Below, piece after piece: positions 37,295 through 48,700 of a stretch of 64,000 nucleotides of DNA. The position numbers and the translations under genes were made by a program. The stretch's first letter is position 1, and the number at the start of each line of letters is the position of its first letter. The stretch comes from Symbiodinium microadriaticum (taxonomy: Eukaryota; Sar; Dinophyceae; Suessiales; Symbiodiniaceae). The notes under the pieces are model-generated. The model searched no databases and was not told where the DNA came from. It saw only the letters and a program-made list of their open reading frames with translations. The stretch is taken from positions 401,801 to 465,800 of the forward strand of contig LSRX01000542.1 of the NCBI GenBank assembly GCA_001939145.1, in the 5' to 3' direction.

Positions 37295-38393
37295 TCAGAG
37301 CGCCTGCACAGCATCAAGGCCGGCTCCAAGTCCGACGGCCTCCAGGATGACCTTCGGAAGAAGGTAAAGACCGCAGGGCAGCAAGAAGCTCCAAAAGGAC
37401 ACCAGAGCCACCATGATGGGGATGACAGGCATCCACAAGGCAAAGAAGAAGACCGAGAACACCAGGAAGTACTGAAAGGTCAGGATGGCTATCGCCTTCC
37501 CCACCCAGCACCTCAGAAAATCTCCGACACCCTCATCTGCAACTTGCAAGAGTCCTGTGCCAAGCGCATGCTGCTCCAGCTTTCCAAGCAGCGCCGTGAG
37601 CTTTTCAACTTGAGCTTCAGCTGTTGGCAGCAATTTGGCCAACAAGCCTTTGCCGCAAGCCAGAGACCGAGGGTCCTCACATGCGGGTACCGCTGCCATT
37701 GTCGCAGCAACTGTCTCCATGGTGGATGCAACTTCCTTCGTTTGCATCTTGGGGAAGGTCCGGACCATCAGGGCTGGCGCGTCGGTCATCTGGAAACTCT
37801 CATTATGCATGATCTCAAACATGGCACCTGAGATTGCAGAACTGGCATGAACTGGCATGGATGTATTTTTTTTGAAAGCAGTAGGAAGCAATCGAAGATG
37901 CATGTCTCTCAAACGTGTCTTCTCTGTCCGAGGTGCTGAAGTTCACTGCTTGTCCTCCTTGTTCCTCCAAAGCTGCCGTAACTTTGGAAACGGACTCCAG
38001 AAACTCGCTGGTGGATGAGTTCATCGAGGCAGCAAGCAGTGGCACTTCAGTTGGGCTGACCTCCTGGAAGGCCTTGCTGTAAGGGATCATACGCTGAAGA
38101 CTGGGGATAAACCTCACCAAATCGCTGAGACGATGGTCAGCATGGTATGCAGCCGCCGTGGCAAAAAGCGAGGATTTGCTACTCTCGAACTCCAACACCA
38201 AGTCCTCATCGTACTTCAGGTCGCAGTAACCCTCGTAGTCCTGTTCACACACTGCTGCGGGCTGGCAGCCTGACAAGAAGGTCTTCTTGCACAGCTTCCC
38301 TGAAACCTCGTGCTCCAAGTGTTCCACCACTTCCTTGGCCCTGCGAGCAGCCACCAGGCAGCCCAGATGAAAGAGCATCAGAGGAAGCCACAT
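37295..38393 (-). CDS. Hypothetical membrane protein with signal peptide
   Basis: The ATG at 38393 opens a hydrophobic signal sequence (LPLMLFHLGCLVA), followed by a Cys-containing region (about 30-70) and a long helical, Ser/Glu-rich luminal part to about residue 155. The frame must then change between 37950 and 37825: either by an intron (an AG|G acceptor precedes GCCATGTTTGAG at 37831) or by an indel in the run of eight A (37866-37873 on the minus strand). The second part (to TGA at 37295) has more helical sequence and two adjacent transmembrane segments (ILTFQYFLVFSVFFFALW; PIMVALVSFWSFLLPCGLYL). No family is recognised. Likely a host gene with a membrane-anchored C-terminus. Nothing in the sequence indicates its regulation. 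Confidence 0.5.
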
Positions 38394-40448
38394 GGCTCAA
38401 TAGAATAATCAAACTGTCGTCGGGCTGAAGCTTTCAACTGGCTTGAGTCTCGGCATAAACACGACACATACATGGAAGGATCGCGAGATATTCGCATTTT
38501 TGGAGAAGACCTGTCAGTGCTGGGGCAGATGACAATTTTTCAGAATGATTGAAATGAGTCGGAGCGCATCTGCAGCTTGCCCTGCTCAGATTTGCTCTTC
38601 GTAAAGGCCAGGATGAGGAGGGCGATCGCCTGCCATGGAAGCTCGTATGGAATTCGCATGCAATCTTAAATTGGAATATGTTGCATTAGATTCTGTTCTG
38701 TTATAATATGCTATACTATGCTCTATTCTATTCTGCTCTGTTCTGTGCGCCTCCAGCAGAATCCAACATCGAGGAGACATGCCAAGGCGCAATTTTCATA
38801 GCCTAGTGGCGATTGATGGTGTTCCCTCAATATATGCAATGAAAGTATATGATAACACGTGATGGTACATGATAACGTATGATCATCTACTGCTTTCAGT
38901 TGTTTTTGCCATGCTGATCAGTGATTCCTACATGCCAAGCGACCGAGGTAGGCAGCGTAAACTTGTGGTACTGCATTCCTACTGGAGCCATTCCCGCAGT
39001 TTGCTTGCGCGGCGGGCTCGGATCTTGAACCAGCCACCCAGCGGCACCACACAACGATCCAGGATCCATGCCTACCAGCCTCCAACTATGCAAGTGGCAT
39101 CAAGGCAGGGCAGTGTTCGCACGCACGTTCATGATCTCGTGTATACTTGTACTCACAGTCAGCATCCCAAGACCCGACATTGCAATCCGTCGGAGTATAC
39201 ATTAGTAGAAATCTAACCTTGCTTTTGACCCGGGAAAATTTCGGGGTCAAACTCTAGTTCTGGTTTGGGGTTTAGGGTTTCTGGGTGAGGATAGGGCTTG
39301 GGGTTGCCATTTAAAGGCGTGGGGCTTTGGTTACAAGGAGGGTTTCGGGGTTCAGTCTCACTGAACCCGTCTTGGGATCGGAGTGTCCTCAAACCCTAAC
39401 CGAGAATTGGCGTTCAAATCGCCTCACCCTCAACCCCCACCCCCGCATGGTGTGGGCGTGTTCTCGAGCCTTGCCTGCAGCAAAGTCTTGGTGTAAGGTC
39501 CAGGGATTCAACGGTTGAAATCAAATCTTGGGACTAGGGATTTGGTTTTGGGATTTTGGCTGCTGTCACTGGGGGCCATCTCATTCTTCCGGTTTCGCCA
39601 TCAGGGTTGTGGACACTTAAGGTTGAGATTCAGCTTCGAGGTTCAAGTCTTTCTGGCTACACCCATACCGAGTGCAACTGCTTTTGGGCTCAAAAGAAAA
39701 TTGGGGCTTCCAAAACCCTTAAAACCCTAAACCCCCCAAAAATGAACTCCCCAAAACCCCAATTTAGGGCTTAATCTATATTGCTCCTTTACAGGATCTA
39801 TAGGGTTTCTTTTCTAGGGCTTCAGGAGCTTACTGCAATCACTTCAAAAGCGGCACTTGGTTGAGGCAGCATCTCGGCCTCAAAGAGCACTCAACACGTT
39901 AGGCAGCAAAAGCAGGGTTGGGGGTTTAGGGTTTAGAGTTGAAGGTTTAGGGTTTAGGGTTCAGGATATGATCACGGCCATTTGGCTGGCAACTTCGCTC
40001 CAACATACGCATGGTGCCTCCGCGTGTTGCCGGTGTCTGGTGCACCGCCTACTGGCGCTCAACCATGCCAGCACCTCTGTACAAGAGAATTTGAAAAGCT
40101 AGTCCTGCAGGAGCTTTCCCCAGTGCAGGAACCCTAAAGCCTAAACCCTAAAGGCTATCTGCTGGGCCGGCCTGCCCTCGGAGCCGCCCATGGTCGGGCA
40201 GCCCAGAAAGCAGGCGTGGGGACAGCGGCGACTGCGGAATTTCATGAATGCCTCTGCCATTCAAAATTCCGTCGAGCTGTACAGCCCGCTGTGACAAAAT
40301 TGCATGAGAATCGCCAGATACCTGCAGCTGTTTAACAGTTACACTTGGTAACCGGAGATTGTTCACCTGACGGTTGACCGTCCCAGGTGCCTTCACACCT
40401 TCCCGGCACAAATTTCGGAACTTCAGGTTACCAGGAGGCTTGCCTCGG
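38394..40448. other. Gene-free interval
   Basis: No gene supported. Contains a short AT-rich CTAT/TATG stretch (38655-38750) resembling the 31.7-kb island, and telomere-like clusters at 39240-39320, 39715-39770 and 39915-39965. Confidence 0.5.
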
Positions 40449-41265
40449 TCACTTCTGTGCCTGGATCTGCAGCTTGTAATACACTCCTTTGGAGGCCATC
40501 AATTCTTCATGACTTCCCATCTCCACCACACGGCCGTCGGCATTCACGAGAATCACGTCACAGCCTTGGATGGTCGAGAGCCGGTGGGCAATGGCGAAGG
40601 AGGTGCGCCCTTCGCTGGCAGCTTCCAGGGCCTTCTGCACGATTGCCTCGCTCTGGGTGTCTAGTGCACTGGTGGCCTCATCTAGTAGCATGACTGGCGG
40701 GTTGCGGATCAAGGCCCGGCAAATCGCCACACGCTGCTTCTGGCCCCCCGACAGGCGGCTGCCTCTTGGGCCAACCTCCGTCTCCAAGCCCTTGTTGCCG
40801 CCCTTGTGCAGGAAAGCAAGGTTGGAAATCCTTTCGCATTGGCAGATGTGCTCGTCACTGACCGTCTCGTCGTCATCTAGGCCATACATGATGTTCGCAC
40901 GCACCGTCGTGTTGAAGAGGATAGGCTCCTGGCCTACGAAGCCAACCTGTCGCCTCCACCAACGGATGTTCACTGTGTGCAGAGGCACGCGGTCCGCCCC
41001 GATGAGGACCTGAACCAGGGTCCCCTAACCCTCGCATCACCCCAACACCCTAAAAACCCTAAACCCTAAACCCTAAACCCAAAAAAAACTAAACCCAAAA
41101 CCCAAAAAACCCTAAACCCTAAACCCCTTGGACCTAAGCCCGGTTTTCGTTCCGGGCCTGGCCCTCCTGGGGATCATAGAAGCGTTGGATCAAGGACATC
41201 ACCTGAGTCATCTGGGGAACTTCAGAAGCAAAGTTTTGCCAGAACACAGAGAGAGAGAGATAGAT

Positions 41266-41302
<37 letters not shown>

Positions 41303-42512
41303 AAAGCAGTTATAGGAATCTGTCTTTACCACGGTGGCTTGAAACCGATTCCTTCACAAGAGCCCGGTCACCGTGCTCTTGCCTCCCCCGGAAGGGCCCA
41401 CTAAGCCGACGGACTGTCCGGCGGCGATGCTGAAACTGGTACCTGGGCTATGGGGCTTTGAGTTGCGGATTTTGGGCTTAGGGTTAAATCTGGGGTGAGT
41501 TGTGCAGGGTTTTGGGCTCTGGGCTTCAGGTTGAAGGCTTAGGCTTACGGTTTAGGGTTTTGGGCTCTGGGCTTTCAGTTCTTGCACTGGGCTGCCAAAG
41601 CTAAGAGCGCGAGCTCCCCCTCAAGAACAGCCAAGACACCTTTGAGCACCAAGACCTCCGGGCGGAAGGGGTAGAAGAACTTCACATCGCGGAACTCAAT
41701 CCGACCGGCCTCGAGTTGCTTCGGGGTGTCGCCGGTAGGCTCGAGGCCATTGATGGCCGAGATGCGGTCCATAAGCTGAAACATGTCATGGCATGCAACC
41801 TTGGCCTTCGATGCATCTCCCACCATCACCGCAGCCTGGCCAGCCCCCATGCCTGCGTAGAAGATGCCCATGAAGGCCATCATCACCCCCTCGAAGTCTG
41901 CCACATTCTCCTTGATTAGAAAGGAAGCGATGTAGAAGCCACCGGCCATGATGAAGAAGAATATCCCATTGGAAATGCCGAAGCCCATGCCAGCCAGGAT
42001 ATTTCGCCTCCACATGCCGACCATGGACTTTTCCACCCAACTCACATACATACTGACCAGGCCTTTCTCAACACACAATGCCTGTACCGTGCGAGCGTTC
42101 ATGACGGAGTCTACCACGATTTGGTTGGCATTGGTGATGTTGACGTTCTCGTTTTTCGAAGCGCCGAGTACCACTAGGTACTGAAGCGCGGTGGCTGCGA
42201 CCATGATTGGTATGGAGCCCAGCATCACAAGGGACATCTGCCAGCAGTAGACGAAGGCAATCACAAGACCAACGACCAACGAACTCATCGCTGCTGCCTT
42301 GCACTTCTTACCCCATCCATTGCGACCCACTACTCCTGTTTCGCCCCCTACTCCTGCTCCTATCCCCCTCTCCTACGACTAGAGATTCAGGGCGTAGGGA
42401 TTGCTGCCTTGGCTTGCACGGACTTGCACAGCGTCGTCACTCGAAAGGCCCAGAGTTCCAAAGCCTTGGAGAGCATCCCAGGGGTGTTCGTCGGGTCGTC
42501 ATGGAAGCCCAC
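40449..42512 (-). CDS. ABC transporter, MDR/ABCB type, 3' portion, five exons
   Basis: Five exons join in frame (478 codons): 42512-42414, 42297-41640, 41442-41372, 41202-41158, 41009-40449. Exon 1 has the ABCB signature GFHDDPTNTPG. Exon 2 carries several transmembrane helices and the start of the nucleotide-binding domain (FRDVKFFYPFRPEVLVLKG). Exon 3 holds the Walker A (GPSGGGKST), exon 4 the LIQRFYDPQEG segment, and exon 5 the Q loop (VGQEPILF), ABC signature (RLSGGQKQRVA), Walker B (VMLLDEATSALD) and H loop (IAHRLST). It corresponds to the second half of a full transporter exporting lipids or drugs across a membrane. Introns are 42413-42298 (GC-AG), 41639-41443 (GT-AG), 41371-41203 (GT-AG) and 41157-41010 (GC-AG); every exon after an intron begins with G. 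Upstream exons were not found, so the gene may be truncated or have a long intron. Confidence 0.88.
41035..41130 (-). repeat. Telomere-like block inside an ABC-transporter intron
   Basis: CCCTAAA and ACCCAAAA-type units fill most of the 148-base last intron of the ABC transporter gene. Confidence 0.85.
41259..41300 (+). repeat. (GATA)/(TA)n microsatellite in an ABC-transporter intron
   Basis: GAGA, GATA and then about 15 TA units within intron 41371-41203. Confidence 0.9.
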
Positions 42513-44686
42513 CTGGTATCAAGAGATCAGGGTCCTTTCATAGAAACTCAGACTTAGCTCTAGCACACATCCCCTACCAAATTCTGGGCTGTGCGGCTTC
42601 TGGGAAGTATGGATAGACAGTTAGGCAGACAGATAGTCCCACACACAAACACCAGTGTAAGCCTGGATGTAAGCCACAATGTGGCCAGGTGCCTGCAACA
42701 CGATTACTTTCGTATGATGTTGGAATTCTTTCGTAGTCCCATGTGGAAAAATGTCACATAAGCACAGACGAAAAACACAGATACACAGACATACACACAT
42801 ACTCACACGCACGCACACGTTCTCCAGGTTTATACATGCTATGCATACAAGCAGGAGAGCAAGCAGGAGCGGACCGATGCTATCACTTCAAACCTACGAA
42901 AATAACCCTGACTACAAAATACAAACGCACCGCGAACGTATACACACACGCACACCCACATGCACACGCACACAGACGCACATGGAGATTTGCGGTCACA
43001 GCCGGTTTACGGTATTCACTTTGTTTCTTGTCCTTTTCCGGCTCTTTGTGGTCTTCTTAGCATCAACTCGACTAGAACTAGCACATTACGAATTCTGAGA
43101 AGAGCTTACGGCTATTGACTATCTATATCTATATATACATATATATATATATATCTCTCTCTCTCTCTCTCTACCAGGTGAGGAGCACAGGGCGGTCCTA
43201 GCCTGCATTCCGCGCGCGCACCCGCATATCTATATATATATATATGTATATCCACATATATATATATGAGGCAGGGACCTCTATGTATTATGTGAACGTC
43301 TTCTTGGGTTAATGAAGTTATTATTGATGTCATAGAACAGTTCCTGCTTTACCGGTGTTTCAATCTCACAGTGGCGGCAACTAAAGTCTCTGTTTGGCCT
43401 GCGAGTCTTCAGATATCTCACAGACCCCCAAGTGTAGGGCTCAATTTGACAACAGGCAGGCTCTTCTTTATCATGGTGGTTTCAGGCGCCGACCCTTTCG
43501 TCAAACACTTTCATGCCCATCCTTGCGTTCAGCACTTGGCACAGTCTATCTACCGCGCACTATAGCCAAATCCCAGTTGGCCTGGAGACTGTCGCTGGCC
43601 TTCGGCTAGCCATCCACAGGGTGCATGGGCAGGGTGGGTACTTCAAAATTACTCTCCTGAAGTAAAAAGTTTCAGTACCAATACCTCACAATACTTTGTA
43701 CACCACTTGACAGTGTGACAGCCATGCTCAGCAGGCAGTCAGACCCCTTGCAATCCGGAGTCTCTCGGACTCAATGTTTTGGCAGCGACTTGAGCCCATG
43801 TCGAGCATGGCACAATACTAAGGTGACTCTGTGAAGGCCACCGATGGTGCGGTTCAATCTAACATGAAGAGGGGGACTATTCTCAGAATGGCCACGGACG
43901 TGCAAGTCCTGCTTAGCAATTCTGAGTCACAGCTATCTCTGCTTCGGCACATATCAGACACAGCAACTATCCTGCCGAGCGATCGGTAGCGACGAAACTT
44001 TGTTTCAAGCCGAAACTACCTTCGATAGTTTCGTAGGATAAATAGGTAGGCTAGCTTAGCCAGCTTAGCACACATCCTCGTCACGAGGTACGAGAATCGG
44101 TCCAACAGGTATTTCAGCGCAGGAAGCCCCAATTCCGCGAAGCCCATGCAGCAACCGGCTTCTTTGGCAACGGCCAAACGATGCGAGGGGCGGCGCACGT
44201 TTCCGACAAGGCTGAGCGCGCACAAGGCGGATCCTGACAGACTTGCGCTGGTTGTCATTATACATGTGATCACGGTCTCACCGAAGCAAACATCTTCTGA
44301 GTAGTTTCGACCAATCTCACAGGTTTCTCAGCTCGACAGCATTTTCTCGCAAGTCTACGACTGGTGATTAGTGAATACGACTGTGTAGGTGCAGATTGTA
44401 CAAACCTGCTCGACCTAAGCATCACGACTGGACATAAAGGCCAGCTCCTCTGGTTAGCCAATCCCACCAACTGAGCTTGCAGAGCTTTATCCAGAATGGC
44501 GACGGCCGATTCATTTGCGATCCATTCTAGCAGCAGTGAACATGTGACTGCCACGCCACTGCACTCAGAGCCATCGCTATATCCTCACGGATCAGGCGGA
44601 CTAGAGATCGTCTACAGGGCAGCTAGACCGCACTCTTTTTGATTTTGCATTCTGCAACCGGACTGTCGATCTTCGGAAGCAAGAAA
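42513..44686. other. Gene-free interval
   Basis: No gene supported. Contains CA-rich simple sequence (42775-42985), (TA)n and (TC)n tracts (43125-43172, 43228-43268) and a 23-base hairpin at 44011-44033 (arms CGAAACTA/TAGTTTCG), the latter possibly near an end of the giant element. Confidence 0.45.
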
Positions 44687-45208
44687 TCATTTCTTTCCGC
44701 TAAGCTTGACGGGGACTCCTTGAGTCCGCAGCTGGCTCCGACGCTCCACAGTAAAAACTGTCCGCTTGCGTCTGTGTGGCTTGGCAGCAGCCGGGCGCTT
44801 CAAATTCCATTGCTGCACCTTGCGCCTTTCCTCCATCCGGCATTCTTCGAGTGGAAGAGACGCTTTTGCGATGGAACCGTCGTCTTTACATGTCAAGCAC
44901 CACTCCGACCAAGTCTTAGACGTCCAGATGCTTGGGGTGCAGAGTCGAACCAACAAAATCCTGCTAGATAGCTGTCTCAGAGTTGGACCTCGACTTGCTG
45001 CACCATGAGGCAGCATTTTGGCTAACGTCAGAATAGCCAGCTTCTGCTGCAAGGTGCTCTGGTGCATCTGCTGCGTTTGAGCGAACCAGGACTTGACTTC
45101 GGCGTGCAAGGCCTCGTTTGAGCTGGTTCCGGAAGGCAGCAACGCCAGCACTCGTCGGCCTGAGGGAATGTCGCTTACTTGGGATAGCATTAATCTGATG
45201 ACACGCAC
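44687..45208 (-). CDS. DDE transposase C-terminal part (third acidic residue)
   Basis: Frame open from about 45228 to its stop at 44687. It opens with RVIRLMLSQVSDIPSGRR and holds the motif LPSGTSSNEALHAEVKSW, which supplies the candidate third catalytic acid (Glu) of the DDE triad, followed by QSTLQQKLAILTLAKML and a basic, NLS-like tail (KRPAAAKPHRRKR). It overlaps the preceding frame (45716-44964) over its first half; the sense passes from that frame to this one near 45215-45235, through a small intron or an indel. Without that junction this copy would lack the Glu and be inactive. Confidence 0.6.
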   Translation of the reverse strand: MRVIRLMLSQVSDIPSGRRVLALLPSGTSSNEALHAEVKSWFAQTQQMHQSTLQQKLAILTLAKMLPHGAASRGPTLRQLSSRILLVRLCTPSIWTSKTWSEWCLTCKDDGSIAKASLPLEECRMEERRKVQQWNLKRPAAAKPHRRKRTVFTVERRSQLRTQGVPVKLSGKK

Positions 45209-45716
45209 ACTCCTCGTTTGTTATTCTGCATAGAGTACAGAGTCTGAGTCGCGAGCTGACGCTGTGTCGCCAGCGTAGATTGTTCATCAGCCACTCGAGC
45301 CGGTCAGGATCGGCCGCACACCACAAGATTTCGTCGATTCGTTTGTTTGCACCTGTCACCTTCCTGGACATATCTTCTGGAAATTCAGCTGCAAGCGCTG
45401 CTAGAGCTTCTATAAACTCGGTTCGGGAAGTCAAGGGCCGTCTCGAATCTAGACTCCTCATCACAGCAGTGGACTTTGCCTTGGGCATCGCCCCGCTTTT
45501 GATCTGATTTCTCTTTGTTTGTTCTGACACTGAAAGCGCCACATCGGTCGAATGCCCTCTATAGAACAACCCCCAATGAGAACTGCACAAAGACTCATCG
45601 TGGGCGTTGAACTTGCTCATGATCTTGCGTAGACACACGGCGCCAGGTGTTTTCTTGCGCCAGGTAGCATACCTCGGCACAGATACTAGGCCGCAGAGGG
45701 TGTGAGAACTACGCAT
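44964..45716 (-). CDS. DDE transposase, segment between D2 and E
   Basis: The coding-like part runs from about 45676 (YATWRKKTPGAVCLRKI) to about 45250 (FIEALAALAAEFPEDM, ANKRIDEILWCAADPDRLEW, NNLRWRHSV). It continues the transposase from the frame ending at 45751; a junction is needed in 45751-45680, where a GT (CAT|GTAACT, minus strand) and several AG sites exist, though I could not fix a pair that keeps the frame. After about 45235 this frame loses sense and the next frame takes over. Confidence 0.55.
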   Translation of the reverse strand: MRSSHTLCGLVSVPRYATWRKKTPGAVCLRKIMSKFNAHDESLCSSHWGLFYRGHSTDVALSVSEQTKRNQIKSGAMPKAKSTAVMRSLDSRRPLTSRTEFIEALAALAAEFPEDMSRKVTGANKRIDEILWCAADPDRLEWLMNNLRWRHSVSSRLRLCTLCRITNEECACHQINAIPSKRHSLRPTSAGVAAFRNQLKRGLARRSQVLVRSNAADAPEHLAAEAGYSDVSQNAASWCSKSRSNSETAI

Positions 45717-45750
45717 ATACGAGTCACAGAGCGAAATGCTATCGGGACAA

Positions 45751-48700
45751 TTACTTGATTCGTGCAGTTACATGAAATGAGTGACAACGTTCTATACTGA
45801 AGCCCAGCGACTCATAAACTATTGGAAGGTGAATTGGATCCAAGCAAAGACATTGCAGGTTCGGCATGATTCGTCGCAAGCTTGTGTAGAGCTTCAAGGA
45901 GGCACTATCCGATGACACACACTGAGTTTGAGATAAGCCTTGCGCTGGGAGGCTGTTGACAAGGGCAGCGCACACAACCTCTGCTTTCTCAGAAGGAACT
46001 GGAACCATCGCCAGAACAGCGCTGCTGCATCCGCGAACAGTTAAAACCTTTCTCATTGCGCTCTCGTCGGCAAAAGGTGCTGCATCTCTTGTTGCCTTTG
46101 ATGCTCGCCAGGAAGCCTGCCCCAGCACCGGGAGGGCACATTTCATTGTACCATCAATAGATAAGTACTGAAACTCTTTGGTCTCCACAAAAAAGTTCAT
46201 AATATCGCTCTGTAATGCTCGCACGGAAGGAGAGGAAAATATGTCTTCGATAATAGGCCACCAATCCTTGACGTGCCGAGGCATTAGCGAAGCTAGATGA
46301 GAGCCTGCCGATACAATCGATTGCAGTATCCGTGGAATAGCAGCTTTGCATTTGGCGTTGCACAACAGCAGCTCCCGATAAACAACGTCTGCGAACTCAA
46401 CGGTGTAGTACACGTTCCTCACCCTGCGCAATCTATCCGATTCATCTACAACGGCTTTGTTCCAGAACTGCGGCCCGGCACCTGCAAACACCAAACGAAT
46501 GTGGCGATCGATTCCATTGCTATCCGAAGCTAGTGGAGGGCAAACGGTTTCTCTAAGAATCTCTGCGCTTCTGGAGATGTAGCGCGATCCCTTCTGCAAG
46601 GCGATTTGATCGTTGTCAAACAGAGCGCACACGACCTTCAACTGCTTGGTGCCGCTGCAAAGATATTGTCGTTGCTCTGTGTGATAAGCATTAATGTGGT
46701 GGAGAAGGCGGGCAGACCGATTGAACTTGCGAAAAGGACATAGTGGACATCGCTTCAAGCCCGCTGCCCCGCGAGCCCACATAACTTCAGCTCGCATTTT
46801 GCTCAAGAGAACATCTCCAACGGTAACCACCGGCTCCTCGTCGTCATCTGAAACATTAATCTCACACTCGTCCGTTGAATCATACTCTGGGCCAGCGTAT
46901 TCGCAGTGGTCTGCCAACCCCTCGGCCCAGTCTTTATCCACGACGTCAGCACCGGCATGTAGCTGCAGCAATATTGATGCGTTCTGGCACGCGACTTCTG
47001 CTCCTGCAGCCTTGCGTTTGTTGTCGAAGAGTCTAAAGGTAACCAGGCTGCTGCCATCAATGGCCTCGTCTGCAAACTTCTGTAACTCTTCGTGCTTCAG
47101 CTGTGTGAGATATTTTCCATCTCCGATTTCTGCCATACCATTGTCCTGCACGCTGCATGACAAACAATGCGGCCTGCCCTGGTGCTCCGAGTGCAACAAA
47201 TAAAGGCCCGGCGCATCGATAGCCAGCCCGAGACACGGAGCAGCATGAATGCGCAGGGACTGCGTGACATCGGCGTACGAGCGAGATCCAACCCTGGCGG
47301 CCTCATTGTTCTGCTGGGAAGTCTGGCTCAACTCCGAAATCACTGCGCCTTTCTTGGAGGGTAGCAGTCGAGTAATGGCAAGGAGGATGCAGTTGCCTCG
47401 CTCCAGCAACTTCTCGTCTACTTCAACTTCTCGACGATCGCATGCATTTTGGCACAGCTCACGAAAATAAAGATGTCGCTTGAGCACGATCTTGACTTGG
47501 AAGCCGGTCTTCTCTTCGATAGCGGCCTCAGAGTCCCTGCAAAGATTCTCGACATCTTGACCTTCCTCAAGCCCCCAGATCCGCAAGCCGTCGAAGTGCA
47601 AAGAAAGATGATTGTGGGTGACGGTAGCAACGTAGCCTTCCCACGCTTGGAGCACATAGTCTTCTGCAGCAGCGTAGACATAGAAGAGAGTGGACGCCTG
47701 AGGATTTCGCTTCTCTGCCATGGACTTTGTACGCTCAAACACTTCCGGCACCAGCGAGCAAGCTACCCATCGCAAGTATCTTGCAGTCTTCTGGAACTGC
47801 TGCAGGAATGCGTTGTTTGCGTGCGAGGTGGGAATAGCTCCACCAAACAGAATCTCGTGCAACATTTTTTTGCCTGCTTTCACTGAAGTTTTCAGCAACC
47901 GAAGACACACGTCTTCCCTTGCTTCAGCACATGTCCGAAGTGGCTCCAAAATGAAATCCGGCATTGACTCCGCCGCGCCCATCTTGAGAAGCAGTTGGTG
48001 TAAGATAGTGAACACCGCGTTCTGAATGTCTAAGTCATGTGTGCCGGGACAAAGCAAGCGCTGAACCTTTCTCGAACATGCTTGGGCGCCGAAGCCTTTG
48101 ACGTAAGCCCTGGTACGTATCATGTCCTGGAAATTTCTGCTGTAGGAACAGGTCCGGCTTTCAGGCGGCCTGGTTTTGCCACTCAATCGAATTCTTTTAT
48201 GCGGCGTGCCATCAGCTGACTGAGACGCCTCTGGCACGTCGGACTCCATGAACTCGACAAGAAGCTTCTCGGCTGCTTGCAGCTTCTCGCGGCGCTGCTC
48301 CAGCTCCTTGATCTTCTCAGCCGTCTCGGGCGGTTGTTTCCCTTGTCGACCTGGCTTCTTCAACTTCTTGATGCCAGCCTCGAGGTACGATAACATAGTG
48401 CAGACATTGGACTCTCTGTCTGGGCAGCTGGTTATGTAGGTCCTGAGGCTCTGTGTGTCATGCATCTCGGAATGGACAGCACCTGCTTCCTGGGCTGCGA
48501 AGTCTGGAAACACATGGAACAACTTCTTTCCCATTTGAACAGTAGGCACGCCGGCATCTTTGAACTTGCCATCAGCTTCTTCTGCTCGGAGAAGCAAGCC
48601 CTCCGCGAACATAGCTGTCCACATTTCCTCTCGAGTCATGTCTGTGGGATGTTCCTGCGGCAATTTCAGATACTTGAACATGCCACCTGTGAGGACGCTT

